From: Flectobacillus longus
GTDB lineage: Bacteria; Bacteroidota; Bacteroidia; Cytophagales; Spirosomataceae
Direction: 5' to 3'
Assembly: GCF_030056705.1 (NCBI RefSeq)
Contig: NZ_JASHIC010000001.1
Coordinates: forward strand, 248,001 to 312,000
Length of the DNA stretch: 64,000 bases
A program made the position numbers and the translations under genes. Below the pieces are notes generated by a model that ran no database searches, was not told the DNA's origin, and worked only from the letters and a program-made list of their open reading frames with translations. Positions 25,266 through 34,615 of this stretch are shown here, in pieces. How positions within the stretch are numbered: the stretch's first letter is position 1; every line of letters starts with the position of its first letter.

Positions 25266-26228
25266 ATGATACGATTCAACAAACAAAAAACTTTTGCTCT
25301 AACAATATTAACACTTTTAAGTCTAGAAACTTTAGGACAAAAAGCTCACTTTGACTTAATTCCTTTGGGAGTAAAAGGTGGCACCGACGAAAGTAATATG
25401 TCATGCTATATGCTTGGAGCGAGTGGTTCAGAACAATTTGTGGCATTAGACGCAGGAACGATTTATGCAGGTTTGCAAAAAGCTGTGGAGAAAAAGACAT
25501 TTACTTTACCAGCGTCGCAAGTGATGCGAAAATATATCAAAGGATACTTTATTTCACATCCTCATCTCGATCATGTTTCGGGGCTTATTATTAATTCTCC
25601 TGGCGATACAGTCAAGAGTATCTATGCCACTCAGAAGTGTATGAGTATTATGCAAGAAAACTATTTCAATGATAAAACTTGGGTAAATTTTGGCGATGCA
25701 GGCGTTGGGATACTCTTGAAAAAATATCATTATGCAACCTTACCTCTTGAAACTGAACAAAATATTTCGGGTACAGATATGACCGTAAAAGCATTTTCTT
25801 TAAGTCATATAGAACCTTTTGAAAGTACAGCCTTTTTGATTAAACATCAAGATTCCTACGTGTTGTATTTGGGAGACACAGGAGCTGATGAATTAGAAAA
25901 AGCAGGTAAGTTGAAAAACCTTTGGAAGAATATAGCTCCCTTGGTTAAAAGTAAGCAACTAAAAGGGATTCTTATCGAGGTTTCTTTTCCCAACGAACAG
26001 CCCAATCATTTGTTATTTGGTCACTTAACACCGCAATGGCTGATGAAAGAAATGAGTGTTTTGGCAGACCTTGCTGGAAAAGAAAATATGAAAGGATTAA
26101 ATGTTGTTATCACGCATTTGAAACCTCCAGCTACCAACGAGCAAAAAATCATTGAACAGGTAAAAGCTCAAAATATATTAGGATTAAACATCATTTTTCC
26201 ACAACAAGGAGAAAAAATTAAACTCTAA
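25266..26228 (+). CDS. Class II cyclic-nucleotide phosphodiesterase-like metallo-beta-lactamase-fold hydrolase
   Basis: The frame is open from 25212, but the ATG at 25266 gives MIRFNKQKTFALTILTLLS, a proper signal peptide ending near LGQ, so it is preferred (320 residues, exported). The metal-binding motif SHPHLDHVSG holds H98, H100, D102 and H103. Later motifs SLSHIEPFESTAFLI, LYLGDTGAD and LLFGHLTPQWLMKEM match class II cAMP phosphodiesterases of the CpdP/PDE1 type, which hydrolyse 3',5'-cyclic nucleotides. A periplasmic cAMP phosphodiesterase would scavenge extracellular nucleotides. A PQQ sugar dehydrogenase follows in the same direction after 133 bases. Confidence 0.82.
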   Translation: MIRFNKQKTFALTILTLLSLETLGQKAHFDLIPLGVKGGTDESNMSCYMLGASGSEQFVALDAGTIYAGLQKAVEKKTFTLPASQVMRKYIKGYFISHPHLDHVSGLIINSPGDTVKSIYATQKCMSIMQENYFNDKTWVNFGDAGVGILLKKYHYATLPLETEQNISGTDMTVKAFSLSHIEPFESTAFLIKHQDSYVLYLGDTGADELEKAGKLKNLWKNIAPLVKSKQLKGILIEVSFPNEQPNHLLFGHLTPQWLMKEMSVLADLAGKENMKGLNVVITHLKPPATNEQKIIEQVKAQNILGLNIIFPQQGEKIKL

Positions 26229-26332
26229 ATCAAGATTTCAGATTTCATGAAATACTCTTGAATGGCTCCACAATCTGGCACCAAAAGCCCTACAGCCCTG
26301 ACAGAGAAAAGCTTGATTATGATACTTTTGTA

Positions 26333-26340
26333 AAAAAATT
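26333..26340 (+). promoter_or_regulatory. -7 promoter element for the PQQ sugar dehydrogenase
   Basis: TACTTTTG at 26333-26340 matches TAnnTTTG exactly and lies 21 bases before the ATG at 26362. No good TTTG was seen in the -33 region, so this rests on the -7 box alone. Confidence 0.45.
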
Positions 26341-26361
26341 AAAACCAACTATTCAATTATT

Positions 26362-27531
26362 ATGAAAAATGTACTTTTAGGATGTGCTTGTTTATCAATC
26401 ATGTCTCTTTCTTCTGGATTCTCCTGCAAAACTAATGGAGGATTAGAACCTACTACAGAAAACGCTACCGCAGATACTCAACCAAAACTCAAATCTAACA
26501 TCATAGTTAATGACAAGGATGTTATCTGGGGAATGGACTTTCTTCCTAATGGTGACTTACTTTTTACAGAGAAACAAGGTAAATTTTACCGCTATTCAGG
26601 TGGAAAAACTACTGAACTTTCAGGAGCTCCAACAGATGTATTTGTAAAAGGACAGGGTGGTTTATTGGACTTAAGAGTTCATCCAAAATATGCTCAAAAC
26701 GGTTGGATTTATGCGACCTATGTAAGCAAAGGCACTGATGATGGATCACAATTAAATTTGATTCGCTTCAAACTCAGCGATGATGCTATTACGGGTACTG
26801 AAACGATTTTTACAACTCCTGCTACCAACACAATGTACAATCACTATGGTAGTCGCATTGAGTTCGATAATAAAGGGTTTTTGTTTTTATCAATTGGTGA
26901 AGGTGGAGCAACGAGTTATGGCGGTGCCGAATCGCCCAACATGAATGCGCAGAATGTTACGATTCCTTGGGGAAAAGTTCACCGCATGACAGACGATGGT
27001 AAAGTGCCTAGCGACAACCCTATTTTAGAAGGAAACTCTGCTCCTTCTACAGTTTATTCTTATGGTCACCGCAACCCACAAGGTTTGGCTTTTAATCCCA
27101 CTACACAAGAAATTTGGGAATCAGAGCACGGTCCTCGTGGTGGAGATGAAGTAAACGTTATCCAAAAAGGTAAAAACTACGGTTGGCCTGTGGTATCTTA
27201 TGGTATCAACTACGATGGAAAAACAATTTCTAAAGCTCCTGCTAAAGAGGGTGTTACGCTTCCACAACACCAATACACCCCATCTATAGGAACTTGCGGG
27301 ATTGCTTTTATTACAAGTGATAAATACAAAGGTTGGAAAGGAAGTTTGTTAGTTGGTGGTTTAGCTTATCAATACTTAAGTCGTCTTGAAATCAAAGATG
27401 GAAAGGTGGTTAAAGAACAAAAACTATTGGAAAGCATCGGACGTGTACGTAACGTAAAACAAGGTCCAGATGGCTTGATTTATATTTCGGTAGAAGGTCC
27501 AGGAAGAATTATCCAATTACTTCCAGAATAA
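26362..27531 (+). CDS. PQQ-dependent aldose sugar dehydrogenase, lipoprotein
   Basis: A 389-residue soluble-type aldose dehydrogenase (YliI/Asd-like six-bladed propeller). The signal ends in GFSC, making C22 a plausible lipidation site. Propeller features include VIWGMDFLPNGDLLFTEKQG, a likely catalytic H161 in TMYNHYGSRIEF, YSYGHRNPQGLAF, ESEHGPRGGDEVN and GKNYGWPVVSYG. It would oxidise aldoses to lactones in the periplasm with PQQ, provided the cell makes or imports PQQ; no pqq genes are in the window. Upstream is the class II phosphodiesterase-like gene; downstream is a bidirectional terminator at 27603-27632. Confidence 0.9.
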   Translation: MKNVLLGCACLSIMSLSSGFSCKTNGGLEPTTENATADTQPKLKSNIIVNDKDVIWGMDFLPNGDLLFTEKQGKFYRYSGGKTTELSGAPTDVFVKGQGGLLDLRVHPKYAQNGWIYATYVSKGTDDGSQLNLIRFKLSDDAITGTETIFTTPATNTMYNHYGSRIEFDNKGFLFLSIGEGGATSYGGAESPNMNAQNVTIPWGKVHRMTDDGKVPSDNPILEGNSAPSTVYSYGHRNPQGLAFNPTTQEIWESEHGPRGGDEVNVIQKGKNYGWPVVSYGINYDGKTISKAPAKEGVTLPQHQYTPSIGTCGIAFITSDKYKGWKGSLLVGGLAYQYLSRLEIKDGKVVKEQKLLESIGRVRNVKQGPDGLIYISVEGPGRIIQLLPE

Positions 27532-27602
27532 TTTAGCCCCTAATTTAGTGAGTTGATATTGAGCAAATTAGTGATTATTATCCCTGAGATATAGTATAAA
27601 AA

Positions 27603-27638
27603 ATGCGTTCGAAAAGCTCTTTTCGAACGCATTTTTTG
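27603..27638. terminator. Bidirectional intrinsic terminator
   Basis: A 14-bp perfect inverted repeat (27603-27616 against 27619-27632) with a two-base loop is flanked by A-run and T-run. It separates the PQQ dehydrogenase from the convergent pectinase unit. Its GCGTTCGAAA core is shared with the terminator at 153-186. Confidence 0.8.
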
Positions 27639-27751
27639 GTTAACTGTTATGATATTGCTAGCTAGGTATCCCAAAATACAGAATGACTTCTATTCGGGTG
27701 TTTAGCTATTAATCATCCATTGTCAAATCAACACATCTTCAAATTTTCAAA

Positions 27752-29557
27752 TTACTTCGGTGCTACTTCTCCCAAATAAAAACTTGGATGTGGAGGCTGG
27801 TTATAGCCAGAGTTTTGCCACGCAATTGCCACACGATATTGGGCATCGTGCATCAAAGTTGGCATTTTGTAGGTTGTTGGAATAGTCGTAGTAAAAATAC
27901 GAAGCGCCGAACTATCATTCTTTTTCAATACAACCTCCTCACGCCAATCTCCAAACAAATCGGCTGAAACGGCAGGCGTAGCCTTTGTACCATTGTTAGA
28001 CGAACAATCTTGAGCAGTAAACAAACGAACTAATTGTCCATTCTGGTAATCCCATTTATCTACATGATTTCCATCCAATAACTCACGAGTTAAGTCACCA
28101 TCCCACCAAATAGCAAAGTTCATAGAACGAGGTCTATTCGCACTAATCTGATTACCCTTGCAGTCATAGAGCCCTCCCACAGACCCCCAAACCTCATATC
28201 CATAATGTGTTGGATCAATATCCGAAGCCATACAACGCCCCACATCCTTACCTTCTCCTGATACTCCCCAAATAGGTTTTCCAGTTAAAACATCTCTAAA
28301 CTCCATACCATATTCTCCATATTTGGCTGGTTCTTCATGACATTGCCAAAGCTCCAACCCTTTTCTGGTTGGATCCATATCTGAAACATGCAGCGCATCG
28401 CCATGACCCAAGCCATTGGCATAAAAGCTTTTACCATTTGAAGCTATGACAGAAGCCCCACTGATCACCTCTTGCTTTCCATCTCCATCCAAATCGGCAA
28501 TACTCATCTGGTGATTTCCCATACTTTTGTGAGCTTCGTTTCCAGCATCGTTGGAGTCAAAATTCCAACGCATTTTGATTTTGCCTTTTTCAAAATCCCA
28601 AGCAGTTCTAACCAAACGAGTATAATAGCCACGTCCAGTAATCAAACTTGGATGTTTACCGTCCAAATATGCCACAGCAGAAATAAATCTATCTACTCGG
28701 TTACCATACTTGTCACCCCAAGCTCCCACCTCTCCACGCTCAGGCGTGAATGGTACTGAATCAAGAATTTTTCCAGAAATTCCTTCAAAAACAGTCAAAA
28801 ACTCAGGTCCATCCAATACATATCCTGTTTCATTACGATAATCAGCCTTTGCATCTCCAATCACTTTCCCTGCTGCATCTGTGGTTCCATCGGCAGTTTT
28901 ACACGCAATTTCTGCCTTGCCATCACCATCAAAGTCAAAGACCATAAACTGAGTATAATGGGCACCTGCTCTGATATTTTTACCTAAATCAACACGCCAC
29001 AATTGCTTCCCGTCCATACGATAAGCATCCAAATAGACATTCCCTGTATATCCACGCTGTGAGTTATCTTTGGCATTAGTCGGATCCCATTTCAATATAA
29101 TTTCGTATTTACCATCACCGTCCAAATCTCCTACCGAACAATCCGATGCTGAATAGGTATAGGGTTTGCCATCTGGGGTTATACCTCCTGCAGGAATATT
29201 AAGTGGTATTTCAATAAAGTTTTGTGCTAATACTTTGGTAGAATAGGCTTTTTGCTCTTTGCCATTTAATACGGCTCTAACGCTGTATTCTTCAGATTCA
29301 ACTCCGCTACTATCCACCCAGTTAGATATAGCTGAAATTGGGTTGGCATTCAGTTTTGTTTTGCCTCGATAAAGATTAAATGCAAGATTTTTGGCGTCAG
29401 TACCAAGGATTCTCCAACTCAAAAAAACAGATTTGGGATTGGTACGCACTGCGACCAAACCTCTGTCTAAATTTTCAAGTTGATATTGAGCAGTAATAGC
29501 ATGCGACATCAGTAACCCCACGGCGTAGGGCAATACTTTACTTACGATTTTTTTCAT
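27752..29557 (-). CDS. Rhamnogalacturonan lyase, polysaccharide lyase family 11
   Basis: A 601-residue exported PL11 enzyme (YesW/YesX type), which cleaves the alternating rhamnose-galacturonate backbone of rhamnogalacturonan-I by beta-elimination. A signal peptide (1-23) precedes YQLENLDRGLVAVRT and SWRILGTDAKNLAFNLYRG, both characteristic of the family's N-terminal beta domain. The eight-bladed propeller carries calcium-binding loops of the DGDGK type (GDLDGDGKYEI, DFDGDGKAEI, DLDGDGKQEV). Length fits the family. The GH43-like gene upstream (53-base gap, same strand) probably shares its transcript, so this is a two-gene pectin unit. Endo- or exo-action cannot be told by eye. Confidence 0.92.
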   Translation of the reverse strand: MKKIVSKVLPYAVGLLMSHAITAQYQLENLDRGLVAVRTNPKSVFLSWRILGTDAKNLAFNLYRGKTKLNANPISAISNWVDSSGVESEEYSVRAVLNGKEQKAYSTKVLAQNFIEIPLNIPAGGITPDGKPYTYSASDCSVGDLDGDGKYEIILKWDPTNAKDNSQRGYTGNVYLDAYRMDGKQLWRVDLGKNIRAGAHYTQFMVFDFDGDGKAEIACKTADGTTDAAGKVIGDAKADYRNETGYVLDGPEFLTVFEGISGKILDSVPFTPERGEVGAWGDKYGNRVDRFISAVAYLDGKHPSLITGRGYYTRLVRTAWDFEKGKIKMRWNFDSNDAGNEAHKSMGNHQMSIADLDGDGKQEVISGASVIASNGKSFYANGLGHGDALHVSDMDPTRKGLELWQCHEEPAKYGEYGMEFRDVLTGKPIWGVSGEGKDVGRCMASDIDPTHYGYEVWGSVGGLYDCKGNQISANRPRSMNFAIWWDGDLTRELLDGNHVDKWDYQNGQLVRLFTAQDCSSNNGTKATPAVSADLFGDWREEVVLKKNDSSALRIFTTTIPTTYKMPTLMHDAQYRVAIAWQNSGYNQPPHPSFYLGEVAPK

Positions 29558-29610
29558 GAAATAAATCAGGTTTATTGGTAAAGAAATTAGTGAATATTAG
29601 TAGTAAAATG

Positions 29611-30672
29611 TTAGCTCAAGCGGAAAACGAAACAACTAGAGGTAGCATACTTCCCTCCTTGCATAGCAGTAAAAAGATGGGTTGGCTTGCCGTGTTGCAT
29701 AAGTAATTGGGGACGTTCAAATCTACCATAACGCTTAAGGTGCGCAGGTGCTGGTGGTTCGGTTATGTAAGCTTCAGCAGGGAAAAAAGATACCGTAGGT
29801 TCGCTCCACTTTTTTCCATTTTGGGACTCCATAAATAAACCTACTTCATGGTTGTAATACCCCATATCACGAGTAAGTATTTTAAATTTTCCCTTTTCTA
29901 AATAAGTAAAAGCATCCTCAACTTGGGCATTATTACCTTTTCTTGAAAAATCCACAATAGGGTTTCCTTTATACTTTTGATAAGGTCCCATAAGGTTTTT
30001 GGCTATCGCTAAACCATACTTTCGATTCCCTCGAATAGCACCTTGAGCTTCTTGGTATTCTTTCGTATTCCAAGATTTGTAATACAACCAATATTCACCA
30101 TTTGGATGTTTGATAAAAGAAGGGTTTGTGGTACAATGGTCATCCCAAGCACCTTCGGCGCCCGCTTCTAACAGCGGTTTATCATAGCGAGTCCACGGGC
30201 CATCCAAACTTGGTGCTGTAGCAATACCTATACGCTTGGTGTCTGTTTTACCATTGGAATTACCCATGTAAAACAAACAATATTGGCCATCTACAAACTG
30301 AATATGAGGATTATGACAAGTAGTAGCGTCCCAATATCCTTCGCCTCTTGGGGCAAGAATGGTACCTGTCACTTGAAAAGGAGCAGTCGGTGAATCAGCA
30401 ACAGCATGAGCGATTTCGGATTTATGAATCCAACCACCCATTTTGTATTTTTCTGGCCATCTCGAAAAGAATACATGCACTTTCCCATCTGGAGCTATTA
30501 TCGGCGAAGCGCACCAAACGTAATAGCCTTCTATTTCCAATCGGCGACCGACTGGTTCAAGATGCTTGACAAAATCAGATAAAGGCAAAACCTTTGTTTT
30601 GGGTTTTCCAAAGCTAAATGTAGTCAATGGCAAGACTCCCAAAGAAGCCAAAAAGGTTCTTCTAGATAGCAT
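29611..30672 (-). CDS. GH43-like five-bladed propeller hydrolase with twin-arginine signal
   Basis: A 353-residue protein with an N-terminal SRRTFLASLGVLPL sequence that fits a twin-arginine export signal. The body reads as a five-bladed beta-propeller of the GH43/GH117-like clan: WCASPIIAPDGKVHVFFSRW, GYWDATTCHNPHIQF, GAWDDHCTTNPSFI and NAQVEDAFTYLEKGKFKIL, the last holding a likely catalytic E/D pair. It is co-directional with the PL11 lyase 53 bases downstream, so it probably removes arabinose, galactose or other side residues from rhamnogalacturonan. Exact family within the clan is uncertain. Array B begins about 175 bases upstream of its start. Confidence 0.72.
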   Translation of the reverse strand: MLSRRTFLASLGVLPLTTFSFGKPKTKVLPLSDFVKHLEPVGRRLEIEGYYVWCASPIIAPDGKVHVFFSRWPEKYKMGGWIHKSEIAHAVADSPTAPFQVTGTILAPRGEGYWDATTCHNPHIQFVDGQYCLFYMGNSNGKTDTKRIGIATAPSLDGPWTRYDKPLLEAGAEGAWDDHCTTNPSFIKHPNGEYWLYYKSWNTKEYQEAQGAIRGNRKYGLAIAKNLMGPYQKYKGNPIVDFSRKGNNAQVEDAFTYLEKGKFKILTRDMGYYNHEVGLFMESQNGKKWSEPTVSFFPAEAYITEPPAPAHLKRYGRFERPQLLMQHGKPTHLFTAMQGGKYATSSCFVFRLS

Positions 30673-30847
30673 ATTGTTTAGAGATAAATATCAATTTTTA
30701 GATCAGGAAAGTAACCGTTATTTGTTAAATGTATAGCTGTTAACATTGAGTTTATTAAACAAACTTTACAAACGAATATCGTCTTTAGTCTAAAAGGTTG
30801 TTTTGATAAATTTCTACTAATTGATATTATAAATAGAGGAACCTGTC

Positions 30848-31868
30848 CATCCGTGGTCAGTGTCTCACTGACCAATTGGCAAAAGTAATCCGATGTAATA
30901 TAGCCAGTTGTTGAGTGGGACACTCGCCATGGATAGAAATAAATATCATCAGATATTCATCGCATCCGTGGTCAGTGTCTCACTGACCAATTAGCAAAAG
31001 TAATCCGATGTGATACCACCAGTTGTTGAGTGGGACACTCGACATAGATAGAGAAATAAATATCATCGCATATCGCATCCGTGGTCAGTGTCTCACTGAC
31101 CAATTGCCAAAAGTAATCCGATGTGATACCGCCAGTTGTTGAGTGGGACACTCGACATAGATAGAGAAATAAATATCATCGCATATCGCATCCGTGGTCA
31201 GTGTCTCACTGACCAATTGGCAAAAGTAATCCGATGTGATACCACCAGTTGTTGAGTGGGACACTCGACATAGATAGAGAAATAAATATCATCGCATATC
31301 GCATCCGTGGTCAGTGTCTCACTGACCAATTAGCAAAAGTAATCCGATGTGATACCACCAGTTGTTGAGTGGGACACTCGACATAGATAGAGAAATAAAT
31401 ATCATCGCATATCGCATCCGTGGTCAGTGTCTCACTGACCAATTGCCAAAAGTAATCCGATGTGATACCGCCAGTTGTTGAGTGGGACACTCGCCATGGA
31501 TAGAAATAAATATCATCAGATATTCATCGCATCCGTGGTCAGTGTCTCACTGACCAATTGGCAAAAGTAATCCGATGTGATATAGCCAGTTGTTGAGTGG
31601 GACACTCGACATGGATAGAATAAATATCATCAGATATTCATCGCATCCGTGGTCAGTGTCTTACTGACCAATTGGCAAAAGTAATCCGATGTGATATAGC
31701 CAGTTGTTGAGTGGGACACTCGACATAGATAGAGAAATAAATATCATCGCATATCGCGTCCGTGGTCAGTGTCTCACTGACCAATTGGCAAAAGTAATCC
31801 GATGTGATACCGCCAGTTGTCGAGTAGGGCACTCGACATGGATAGAATAAATATCATCAGATATTCAT
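30848..31868. repeat. Tandem hairpin-repeat array B (nine copies of about 113 bp)
   Basis: Nine direct copies begin at 30848, 30963, 31076, 31189, 31302, 31415, 31530, 31644 and 31757; spacing is 113-115 bases. Each unit carries hairpin 1 (TGGTCAGTG-TCT-CACTGACCA), a linker with AAAAGTAATCCGATGTGATA, hairpin 2 (TGTTGAGTG-GGA-CACTCGACA) and an AT-rich tail. Hairpins 1 and 2 also make up array A at 11655-12307, 19 kb away, with a different linker. Copies vary mainly in the linker (tagcc/ccacc/ccgcc) and tail length, so they form at least two sub-types. The last copy runs into the stop codon of the lipocalin gene at 31868. No reading frame spans the array. Confidence 0.93.
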
Positions 31869-32368
31869 TAATCATGCTTTTGTGAGCTTAGTTTATCTAC
31901 GGGATAGCCTTTCGCTTTACATCTCGCTATAATCTCGTCTAATTGCTTTTGGGGCATGGACTTTTTGCGGCTCATGATAAACAAAAATTTGTACTCTGGA
32001 TGTCCCACTACCACATAAGAATAATCTTCGGGAAGTTCGATAATCCAATAATCAACTCGATATGGCCATAAAAATTGTGCTTCGAGCTTAGCGTTATTGG
32101 TATTAACAACTGGAAAAACTTTGGATTTGACAGAGTGAACGTCCTCGTCATCTCCTTTTTTGTAGGTAGTTACGACATCGAAATAACCTTTGGAATTGAG
32201 AGAATAATACCCTGTGGTTTCGCGAGTATTGCGGTCAAACATTGTGGGTAAAGAGTAAAGCGAATACCAAACACCGCAATAGCGTCTTAAATCAACTTTC
32301 TCAACTGTAGCATTCGGCACTAAATTGGTTTTCATCCAAAACAAAGTAAAGACAAGTAAGTATTTCAT
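31868..32368 (-). CDS. Bacterial lipocalin (Blc-like)
   Basis: A 166-residue lipocalin. The signature GVWYSLYSLPTMFDRN follows a short hydrophobic N-terminus, and the YWIIELPEDYSYVVVGHPEYKFLFIMSRKK segment is the conserved strand pair of the Blc group. The barrel binds lipids or fatty acids and is usually linked to envelope stress and membrane maintenance. E. coli Blc is an outer-membrane lipoprotein; here no lipobox cysteine is seen near the signal end, so it may be periplasmic. The stop codon sits at the very edge of array B, so the repeats form its 3' region. It is transcribed away from the RecD-like helicase gene upstream by about 100 bases on the same strand. Confidence 0.85.
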   Translation of the reverse strand: MKYLLVFTLFWMKTNLVPNATVEKVDLRRYCGVWYSLYSLPTMFDRNTRETTGYYSLNSKGYFDVVTTYKKGDDEDVHSVKSKVFPVVNTNNAKLEAQFLWPYRVDYWIIELPEDYSYVVVGHPEYKFLFIMSRKKSMPQKQLDEIIARCKAKGYPVDKLSSQKHD

Positions 32369-32472
32369 AAGTTTCTCGTTTTGGAAAAATACGAAAAACT
32401 CAGTCTTTTAGATTTTGAATCACTTAAAACTCATTATCATTTATCAATTTTTTGGGGAAAATTACCAAATTT

Positions 32473-33909
32473 CTAATCAAAAAACTCATTATGAAAATTG
32501 ACTAAAAATACTTCATGAGTTGCACGTGTGATACCTGTATAAAGCCAACGCACAAAGTCCTCATTGATTTGTTCATCTGTCAGATAGCCTTGTTCCACAA
32601 ACACCGCATTCCACTGACCACCTTGAGATTTATGGCAAGTAAGCGCATAAGCAAATTTTACCTGTAGCGCATTAAGATAGGGGTCTTTACGGATTTCGGC
32701 GATACGATCTTTTTTGTTTGTAATATGCTCATAATCCAAGGCTACAGAGTCGTAAAGTGCTTTACTTTCATCCTTATTTAAAGATGGATTATTAGAATAT
32801 AAAGTACTCAAAAGTACTTTTGCCTCGATTTCGGGGTGATCTTCATAATCGAGCAAACGCAAGTATAGGGTCGCAAAGCGAAACCCGTGCATTTCTTCTA
32901 CACCCCGAATTTTCATAACCTCCACAAAATCACCATTGGCTAAAAATCCAGCGGGTGAATCTTCTCCAAGCCAATGATAATTGTTTCGTACAATCATCAA
33001 TAGGTCTCCTACCGATAGTTCATCGTCTAAGGCAAATATTTGTTGTCGGATATATCGGTTATAAAGTACCGCTGTCTTGTTGGAGCGCGTTAGAATAATG
33101 GTATTTTCTCTACCAAATTTACGATAAGCATAGTTTAAGCCATCTTCTAGCTTTTCGCCAGTCATCTTATAAAAATCTCTATATCCTTTGGTCACAAAAG
33201 AAATTTTCGGTTTGTTGGTGCTGAGGGTACTACGCAATTGAGTAGCGTTATACAAAATCCCAGATTCGGCATCCTGGCGCATTACTTCGGTAAGTTCTTG
33301 CTCCAAAACGCCCAAATGAAACTGTCCTTCCATGTAAACTTTTTCCAGCGCTGGCGACATAAATTTACCCACAGGTGGCAACTGGGCGGTATCTCCTACA
33401 AAAATGATTTTGTTACCATTATAATCCAGTTCAGGATGAGTAAACACATATTCCATCAAATCGGTGAGCAAACCCGCAGTACCAAACTCGGCATCATCCG
33501 AAATCATCGAGGATTCATCAATGATAAAAATGGTATTGGTAGCGTAGTTATTTTGGCGCTGAAACTCTAAGCTACCTGTATATTGATTGGCAACTTGGCG
33601 ATAAATTTTTTTGTGAATCGTCAACGCTATTTTTTTCGAATAATTCGACATGACTTTTGCCGCACGCCCTGTCGGTGCCAACAATACCGATTTATAGCCA
33701 AATTTGGGCAAAACTTTAATTATTGTCGAAATCACCGTGGTTTTTCCTGTACCTGCATATCCTTTTAACAAAAAGCATAATGGACCAAAATCGTCGGTAT
33801 TGAGGATAAACTTTTCCATTTTCTGAAAAAGTTCAACCTGACCAACAGTTGGTTCAAATGGAAATTTTTGTCTTAATAAAAACGAAGGTGTCTTTTGTTC
33901 TTCTGCCAC
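32473..33909 (-). CDS. RecD-like superfamily 1 helicase
   Basis: A 478-residue AAA-type helicase of the RecD/RecD2-like SF1 group. Walker A is GYAGTGKTTV (near residue 50), Walker B is FIIDESSMI, and later motifs include FVGDTAQLPPVG, ILTRSNKTAV and the C-terminal YALTCHKSQGGQW with WLYTGITRATHEV (UvrD_C_2 fold). It is shorter than RecD or RecD2 and lacks their N-terminal extensions, matching the compact ATP-dependent helicase common in Bacteroidota. Likely role is DNA unwinding in repair or recombination. It lies between the lipocalin gene and a class IV aminotransferase, all on the minus strand. Confidence 0.88.
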   Translation of the reverse strand: MAEEQKTPSFLLRQKFPFEPTVGQVELFQKMEKFILNTDDFGPLCFLLKGYAGTGKTTVISTIIKVLPKFGYKSVLLAPTGRAAKVMSNYSKKIALTIHKKIYRQVANQYTGSLEFQRQNNYATNTIFIIDESSMISDDAEFGTAGLLTDLMEYVFTHPELDYNGNKIIFVGDTAQLPPVGKFMSPALEKVYMEGQFHLGVLEQELTEVMRQDAESGILYNATQLRSTLSTNKPKISFVTKGYRDFYKMTGEKLEDGLNYAYRKFGRENTIILTRSNKTAVLYNRYIRQQIFALDDELSVGDLLMIVRNNYHWLGEDSPAGFLANGDFVEVMKIRGVEEMHGFRFATLYLRLLDYEDHPEIEAKVLLSTLYSNNPSLNKDESKALYDSVALDYEHITNKKDRIAEIRKDPYLNALQVKFAYALTCHKSQGGQWNAVFVEQGYLTDEQINEDFVRWLYTGITRATHEVFLVNFHNEFFD

Positions 33910-33962
33910 GGAATTATTGAGTGAGTTGTGATGGAGTAAAGTGAATTGTGATTTTTAATACA

Positions 33963-34544
33963 TTAAAGAATAATTGCCTCTTCATGTGACAAGTCTCGAA
34001 AGGTGTTTATTAGGCATACTTTCTCGAAATGCTTTAGGTCTTCAACTTTGATAGCTTTTTCTTGTATTTGCTGAGTATCCAACAAATATTGTCTTTTGGT
34101 TCCTTTTAGCAAAGGTGTATCGGGGGTAAACCATTGTTTTCCATCCCAAAAGGCCAAATTCGCAATAGTGGCATCCGAAACCCATCCATTCTGTGTAATA
34201 ATCAACTCGTCTGCGTCAGGATTTTCTTGAAGTAATTGTGTAAAAACACTTCTTTCCAGCCATTTGATGGCATAATCTATCGGTGAGGTTTCTATCACTT
34301 TTATTTTCCGAATAGTTTTCCACTGATATGGAATAAACTGCACCTCTTCTATTTCTTGTTGATATACTACTCGACAACGCACAATTCCGCCCTTGGATTC
34401 CTCAGGAATAGTCAAAATCTGAGCTAATTCAATGTCATCTTCACACTGCCAAAGTTGCTTTCGGGCAGCGTTCATGCGCGCTTGATGATAAGGTAATTGT
34501 AATACCTTGCCATTTTGTATCTGTATAGTTTCTAAAATTCTCAT
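33963..34544 (-). CDS. Class IV aminotransferase (4-amino-4-deoxychorismate lyase-like)
   Basis: The frame is open to 34613, but the ATG ending at 34544 gives MRILETIQIQNGKVLQL, a typical beginning for this family, so a 194-residue protein is preferred. It keeps family features such as LPYHQARMNAARKQLW, DELIITQNGWVSDATIANLAFWDG and TPLLKGTKRQYLL. These are PLP enzymes of the PabC/BCAT/D-amino-acid group. The short length and YHQ-R arrangement fit aminodeoxychorismate lyase, which releases p-aminobenzoate for folate, but the substrate is not settled. It is divergent from def, with about 70 bases of shared promoter region. Confidence 0.75.
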   Translation of the reverse strand: MRILETIQIQNGKVLQLPYHQARMNAARKQLWQCEDDIELAQILTIPEESKGGIVRCRVVYQQEIEEVQFIPYQWKTIRKIKVIETSPIDYAIKWLERSVFTQLLQENPDADELIITQNGWVSDATIANLAFWDGKQWFTPDTPLLKGTKRQYLLDTQQIQEKAIKVEDLKHFEKVCLINTFRDLSHEEAIIL

Positions 34545-34615
34545 ATTCTTCTGTAAATTTAAACTACTTTTTTTAAATAGATATTCCAGATTTTGCATAA
34601 ATAATTGATTCAAAA

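Noticed and set aside
30848-31868. CRISPR array
   Set aside because: Units repeat in full at 113-115 bases, with no unique spacers between constant repeats, and there are no cas genes. It is a tandem satellite.
34545-34613. Longer N-terminus for the class IV aminotransferase
   Set aside because: The extra residues are low-complexity and precede the family start MRILETIQ; the stretch is better read as the divergent promoter region with def.
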